Below, piece after piece: positions 43,240 to 47,307 of a stretch of 47,307 nucleotides of DNA (position 1 is the first letter of the stretch; each line of letters starts with the position of its first letter). Origin of the DNA: Planctomycetota bacterium (GTDB lineage: Bacteria > Planctomycetota > Planctomycetia > Gemmatales > Gemmataceae); assembly GCA_016195405.1 (NCBI GenBank), contig JACPZP010000103.1, forward strand, positions 1 through 47,307, in the 5' to 3' direction. Made by a program: the position numbers and the translations under genes. The notes below the pieces were generated by a model. The model was not told the DNA's origin. It searched no databases and saw only the letters and a program-made list of their open reading frames with translations.

Positions 43240-44410
43240 CGAGCCCAATATCCTAAGCGGGCTCCGCCGCATGCTCCGCTCCCAGCGACACGCGTGGGCG
43301 ATGGAGTTCGCGGAAAGCGGCCCCGCGGCGATCGCCATGCTCGAGCGGGGCCGCTTCGACGCCATCGTCTCGGATATGCGGATGCCGGGCATGACCGGCT
43401 TGCAACTGCTGGAGGAAGTCCGCAAGCGCTTTCCGCACGTCGTGCGGATCATGTTGACAGGGCAGTGCGATGAAGAGTCAGCGATGCGCGCCCTGCGGGT
43501 ATCGCATCGCATGCTCAACAAGCCTTGCGACGCCGAGTTCCTGAAGGCGACGGTCGCCGACGTATTTTCCTTCAACGACCTTTTGGGAAACGAGACGCTC
43601 GTGCGCCTGGTCAACAGCAAGGAGCGCCTGCCGAGCATGCCCGCCCTCTACACGGCAGTCTTGAAGGAACTTGACTCGGTTGAGCCTTCCCTGGACAAGA
43701 TCGGCGAGCTGATCTGCCGCGACTTGGCTATGTATGCCAAAATCATTCACGTGGCCAACTGCTGCTTTTTCGGCTTGCCGACGCAAATAGACAGCCCCAA
43801 ACAGGCTATCCAGGTTCTCGGCCTCGAGATGCTGCGCGTGCTCGTGTTGGCGGTCGGCATTTTCGCCAGTTTCCGCGAGCCTGCCGGCGCCTTTTCGCTC
43901 GAAGGGCTCTGGGACCACAGCATGTTGACTAGCGCATTGGCTCGTGAAATCGCGCGCTCGGAACACCTGGGTCCGGGCGCTGTCGAGCACACGGCCGTGG
44001 CTGGCTTGCTGCACGACGTGGGCAAGCTGGTGCTGGTCGAATCGATGCCCGAGGCGTATCGCGACTTGCTGGTCCGCGCCGCGGCAACTCAAAAACTGCC
44101 GTGGGAAGCGGAACGCGAGGAGTTGGGCGCCTCGCACGCCGAAGTCGGCGCCTGCTTGCTCAACCTGTGGGGCTTCCCCATGGGCGTGATCGAGGCCATC
44201 GCCTGGCACCACCGGCCCAGCGCCTGTCCGCGGATCGCGCTGGGGCCTTTGACGGCGGTGCATGTGGCCAATGTCTTAACCGTGCAGAACGAGGCGCCGC
44301 CGCGCGACGTGCTGGACCGGGATTATCTTGCACGCCTGAATCTCTTGCACAAGGCCCCGCGTTGGCAAGAACTCTGGGAGAACCTTCAAGAGAAAAGCCA
44401 CTCGACATGA
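43211..44410 (+). CDS. Response regulator: REC + HDOD
   Basis: A 399-residue protein. The receiver domain (1-120) has the acidic pocket (DDE at 9-11), phospho-acceptor Asp55 in VSDMRMPG, LTGQ, and the Lys of NKPCD. The HDOD domain (about 130-335) has RLPSMPALYTAVLKEL, IICRDLAMYAKIIHVANCCFFGLP, AIQVLGLEMLRVLVL, LLHDVGKLVL and IAWHHRPS. HDOD domains are HD-fold modules without the full metal site and act in signalling. The start at 43211 (MTRSILFVDDEPN) has GAGGGG upstream and overlaps the kinase end by 29 bases. A frame opening at 43109 would only add the repeat read out of frame. The stop overlaps the next gene (ATGA). Confidence 0.93.
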   Translation: MTRSILFVDDEPNILSGLRRMLRSQRHAWAMEFAESGPAAIAMLERGRFDAIVSDMRMPGMTGLQLLEEVRKRFPHVVRIMLTGQCDEESAMRALRVSHRMLNKPCDAEFLKATVADVFSFNDLLGNETLVRLVNSKERLPSMPALYTAVLKELDSVEPSLDKIGELICRDLAMYAKIIHVANCCFFGLPTQIDSPKQAIQVLGLEMLRVLVLAVGIFASFREPAGAFSLEGLWDHSMLTSALAREIARSEHLGPGAVEHTAVAGLLHDVGKLVLVESMPEAYRDLLVRAAATQKLPWEAEREELGASHAEVGACLLNLWGFPMGVIEAIAWHHRPSACPRIALGPLTAVHVANVLTVQNEAPPRDVLDRDYLARLNLLHKAPRWQELWENLQEKSHST

Positions 44411-45531
44411 CACGGAAAATCCTCTGCGTGGACGATGAACCCAATGTCCTGGCGGGCATCGAGCGCAACCTGCGTAAGCAGTTCGAAATCGAGACGGCAG
44501 CGGGCGGCGAGCAGGGCCTGCAAGCGGTCGCCGCGCGCGGACCTTTTGCCGTGATCGTTTCCGATATGCGCATGCCCGGCATGTCGGGCGTCGACTTCCT
44601 CAGCCGGGTGCGGCCCCTGGCGCCGGACAGCGTGCGGGTCATGCTGACCGGCAACACGGATCAACAGACCGCCATCGACGCCGTCAACTCCGGCAGCATT
44701 TTCCGCTTCTTGACGAAGCCGTGCCCGAATGAAGTCCTGGCCCAGACCCTGAAGGCATGCCTGGAGCAATACCAACTCAATCGTCTCGAAAAGGACTTGC
44801 TGGAACAGACGTTGCACAAGAGCGTCAAGGTGCTCACCGAAGTGCTCGCTCTGGCCAATCCGGTGGCATTCGGCAGAGCCACGCGCGTGCAACGTCTGGT
44901 GCGCGCCTTAGTCGAAAGGCTCAAAGTCGCGGACGGCTGGCAGGTCGAGGTGGCGGCCATGCTGTCGCAAATCGGCTGTGTCACCGTCCCGGAAGGAGTC
45001 TTGGACAAGATTTACACGGGCAAAGAGCTTACTGCGGACGAAGCGGGGATGTTTGCGCGTCATCCCGAAATCGGCGGCAAGCTGATTGCGCAGATACCTC
45101 GCTTGGAAACGGTCGGGCAAATCGTCGCCTGTCAGGAGAGTCGGTTTTCCACGGACGCAAGTGCAGACGCCGCCGTCCGTCTCGGGACGCGCATCCTCAA
45201 GGCGGCGTTGGATTTTGACAGCCTGGAGTCGAGTGGTCGTTCCAAGCCGGCTGCCCTCGAGCTTTTGAAGGGACGCACAGGTTGGTACGATCCGACTGTC
45301 TTATTGACGCTGGAAACCATTGCCCGCCTGGAAACGGTCTACGAGCGCCGCGTGCTGGCCGTCGGGGAATTGGTCACCGGGATGATTCTGGATGACTGCG
45401 TGTTTCTCGTGTCCGGCGCAACCCTCGTCAGCAAGGGACAAGAACTTACCGACGCCTTGCTTTGCCGGCTCCATAACTTTGCTGCGCAGAAAAAGATCAA
45501 GGAGCCGATCGCCGTGCTGATGCCCGTTTAG
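44407..45531 (+). CDS. Response regulator: REC + degenerate HD-GYP domain
   Basis: A 374-residue protein. The receiver (1-120) has DDEP, phospho-acceptor Asp53 in VSDMRMPG, LTGN and the Lys of TKPCP. The output domain follows the HD-GYP plan (HPEIGGKLIAQIPRLETVGQIV) but the metal and catalytic motifs are lost. The expected LHDIGK position reads LSQIGC, the HHE position reads CQE, and no GYP is seen. Normal members hydrolyse cyclic di-GMP. This one is probably a non-catalytic binding or scaffold protein. The ATG at 44407 overlaps the REC-HDOD stop by four bases. Confidence 0.9.
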   Translation: MTRKILCVDDEPNVLAGIERNLRKQFEIETAAGGEQGLQAVAARGPFAVIVSDMRMPGMSGVDFLSRVRPLAPDSVRVMLTGNTDQQTAIDAVNSGSIFRFLTKPCPNEVLAQTLKACLEQYQLNRLEKDLLEQTLHKSVKVLTEVLALANPVAFGRATRVQRLVRALVERLKVADGWQVEVAAMLSQIGCVTVPEGVLDKIYTGKELTADEAGMFARHPEIGGKLIAQIPRLETVGQIVACQESRFSTDASADAAVRLGTRILKAALDFDSLESSGRSKPAALELLKGRTGWYDPTVLLTLETIARLETVYERRVLAVGELVTGMILDDCVFLVSGATLVSKGQELTDALLCRLHNFAAQKKIKEPIAVLMPV

Positions 45532-45581
45532 TTTCCGAAAGTGGAAGGGCAAGTCACCCCAAGAGAGACAAGAGACTGTCC

Positions 45582-47207
45582 ATGAGCCACACCGTCCTTT
45601 TCGTCGACGATGATCTGGGAGTGCTGCAAGCGCTTATGCGTAGGCTGCGCAAGGAGCCCTACCAGATTCGCACCGCGACCTCCGCGGAAGAGGCGCTGGT
45701 GATCCTGTCGCAAGCCAGGATCGATCTGGTCGTCAGCGACCTGAACATGCCCGGCATGGGCGGCATGGAGTTCTTGTCCAGGGTCGCCAAGGAATATCCT
45801 CAGTGCGTTCGTATCATGCTGACCGGGCAGCCGAGCCTGACGGTAGCCATGAGCGCCATCAACAACGGCGAGGTCTATCGCTTTCTGACCAAACCCTACG
45901 ACAGCAATGCTCTTGCCGGCATCATTCGCGAAGCTTTGGAGCATCGCAGCGGGCCCGGCCGCGGCGCGGCCGCGCCCAGCCCCGCGACGGCCGACGACGG
46001 TGGCACCGCGAGCCGCCTGCGGAGCGAACTCCGTGGCATGCAATCGACCTTGAGGCAGACCGAGGCCCAGCTGCGCCAGTCGCAGAAACTCGAGGCGCTG
46101 GGCCGGCTCGCCAGCGGGGTGGCCCATGATTTCAACAACTTGCTCACCGTGATCAACGGCTTCAGCGAGCTTTTGTTGATGGCCCCGGAGCTTCAAGGCC
46201 GCGCCCGCGAAGGCCTGGCGCAGATCAAAGGCGCCGGCGAGCGCGCCGTCGCGCTCACGCGCCAGTTGTTGTCGTTCAGCCGCAAGCAGGTGCCGGAGCC
46301 TGTGGTGCTGGATTTGAATCCGCTCTTGCGCGAACTCCACAAGATGCTGCGCCGGCTGGTCGGCGAGCATATCGACTTGGTCATCGCGCCGGCGTCCGAG
46401 CCCGTCTGCGTCCGCGCCGATCCCGGCCAGGTGGAACAAGTCGTCATGAACCTCGTGGTCAACGCCTGCGACGCCATGGCCGAGGGCGGAACTCTGACCA
46501 TCGAAACCGCCGCCAGCAAGAAGTCCGATCCGGCGGCGCACGGCCCAGGCTCCGGCGCGAACCCAAGTTGGGCGATCCTGTCGGTGCGCGACACGGGCAG
46601 CGGCATGTCGGAGGAAACCAAAGCTCGCATCTTCGAGCCGTTCTTCACCACGAAGGAATCCGACAAAGGAACGGGATTGGGTCTGGCCACCGTATATGGC
46701 ATCGTCAACGAAGCGGGCGGCGAAATCGAAGTCGACAGCGAGCTTGGATGCGGCTCCACGTTCCGGATTCGTCTGCCCTTTGCCGAGTCGCAGGCCGCGG
46801 CGCCGGGGCAACGAACGAACCCGTATCACATGCCGCGCGGCACCGAAACCGTGCTCCTCGTCGAGGATGAAGACAGCGTCCGCGCGCTGGGCCGCACCGC
46901 CCTCGAAGGCGCCGGCTATAAGGTCTTGGAAGCGCGCAACGGTTCCGACGCCTTGACGCTTTGGGACAAGGAGCACCCGCATATCGACCTTCTCGTCACC
47001 GACGTCGTGATGCCGAAAGTCAACGGCATCGAGCTGGCGAGTTGCCTTTCGCATAAACGACCCGAACTCAAGATCCTTTGCATGTCCGGCTACACCGAGC
47101 ATCCCGCGGCTCTCACGCAACTCCTGGAAAAGAATGTGCAATTCCTTCAAAAGCCTTTCACACCGGTGTCGCTGGCCCAAAAAGTGCGCGAAGTGCTCGA
47201 TAGGTGA
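45582..47207 (+). CDS. Hybrid REC-HisKA-HATPase-REC protein
   Basis: A 541-residue soluble phosphorelay protein. Receiver 1 (1-120) has FVDDD, phospho-acceptor Asp53 in VSDLNMPG, LTGQ and TKPYD. A linker and coiled coil (about 130-180) lead to HisKA with LGRLASGVAHDFNNLLTVI, HATPase (QVVMNLVVNACDAM, DTGSGM, FEPFFTTKESDKGTGLGLATVYGIV) and receiver 2 (about 425-541) with VEDED, Asp474 in VTDVVMPK and KPFT. There is no sensor or membrane domain, so input probably comes through receiver 1 from the neighbouring kinases. It starts 50 bases after the REC-HD-GYP gene. Confidence 0.93.
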   Translation: MSHTVLFVDDDLGVLQALMRRLRKEPYQIRTATSAEEALVILSQARIDLVVSDLNMPGMGGMEFLSRVAKEYPQCVRIMLTGQPSLTVAMSAINNGEVYRFLTKPYDSNALAGIIREALEHRSGPGRGAAAPSPATADDGGTASRLRSELRGMQSTLRQTEAQLRQSQKLEALGRLASGVAHDFNNLLTVINGFSELLLMAPELQGRAREGLAQIKGAGERAVALTRQLLSFSRKQVPEPVVLDLNPLLRELHKMLRRLVGEHIDLVIAPASEPVCVRADPGQVEQVVMNLVVNACDAMAEGGTLTIETAASKKSDPAAHGPGSGANPSWAILSVRDTGSGMSEETKARIFEPFFTTKESDKGTGLGLATVYGIVNEAGGEIEVDSELGCGSTFRIRLPFAESQAAAPGQRTNPYHMPRGTETVLLVEDEDSVRALGRTALEGAGYKVLEARNGSDALTLWDKEHPHIDLLVTDVVMPKVNGIELASCLSHKRPELKILCMSGYTEHPAALTQLLEKNVQFLQKPFTPVSLAQKVREVLDR

Positions 47208-47209
47208 GG

Positions 47210-47307
47210 TCAACGGCGAATGGGTGCACGACCCGGTTTGTAGTCATGCGGCTTGCCGATAGGGGCGTTGTCCGGTTTCTTTGTTTTGCCGGGCTTGCCA
47301 AAAGTGT
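47210..47307 (-). CDS. C-terminal end of a Lys/Pro-rich protein (cut by window edge)
   Basis: A minus-strand frame enters from the window edge and ends at a TGA at 47210-47212, giving 31 residues (FGKPGKTKKPDNAPIGKPHD...RAPIRR). The regular, basic GKP-rich composition looks coding, and the stop is 2 bases from the convergent stop of the hybrid kinase. Nothing more can be said from so short a piece. Confidence 0.4.
   Translation of the reverse strand, partial: TFGKPGKTKKPDNAPIGKPHDYKPGRAPIRR

Noticed and set aside
45528..47213. Minus-strand frame of 561 codons
   Set aside because: Fully antisense to the hybrid REC-kinase-REC gene, whose motifs are all in order.

Overview
The window looks like chromosomal DNA of a planctomycete, most likely close to the Gemmataceae. 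The reasons are the LEDR(M/C) motif near the N-terminus of two large exported proteins (7029-11822 and 13153-14460), a GYF_2-type membrane protein, several Uma2-family nucleases, planctomycete-style zinc-ribbon, vWA and FHA proteins, high G+C, and many short inverted repeats of REP type. No rRNA, tRNA or CRISPR array was recognised.

Layout. (1) 1-6507, minus strand: a four-gene cassette of two paralogous zinc-ribbon membrane proteins (one cut by the window edge), an FHA protein and a vWA protein. It is probably a signalling module. (2) 7029-17846: surface or secreted proteins. They are a 1597-residue beta-helix and cadherin-like repeat protein with a good promoter, a GYF_2 membrane protein, a calpain-type protease with RTX calcium-binding repeats, and a large secreted GH-like protein. 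(3) 18024-24407: a SAM-I riboswitch with an intrinsic terminator controls a threonine-synthase-like enzyme, a CysO-type sulfur carrier ending in AVAGG, a ThiF/MoeB-type activating enzyme and a cysteine desulfurase. One small orphan gene and three Uma2 genes lie between them. I infer a protein-thiocarboxylate route to homocysteine and methionine. (4) 24469-27590, minus strand: a small domain protein, a secreted protein, and a globin-coupled sensor kinase broken by an internal deletion. (5) 27619-30474, minus strand: proton-translocating transhydrogenase, with intact pntA and a pntAb-pntB fusion that also carries a frameshifting internal deletion. (6) 31456-36674: a low-G+C island with a Trypco1 protein divergent from a 1613-residue trypsin-NACHT protein. 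It is probably a defence system and abuts a truncated REP-associated transposase, a perfect 36-bp inverted repeat and a truncated ECF sigma factor. (7) 37469-47207: a redox-flavoured signalling cluster with a c-type-heme sensor kinase, a RedB-like CxC protein, a second paralogous kinase, REC-HDOD, REC-degenerate HD-GYP and REC-kinase-REC proteins.

The two strongest leads are the riboswitch-controlled sulfur-carrier operon, whose aptamer carries a 23-bp perfect hairpin in its P3 arm, and the trypsin-NACHT/Trypco1 island. Family assignments come from reading motifs, and no database search was run.
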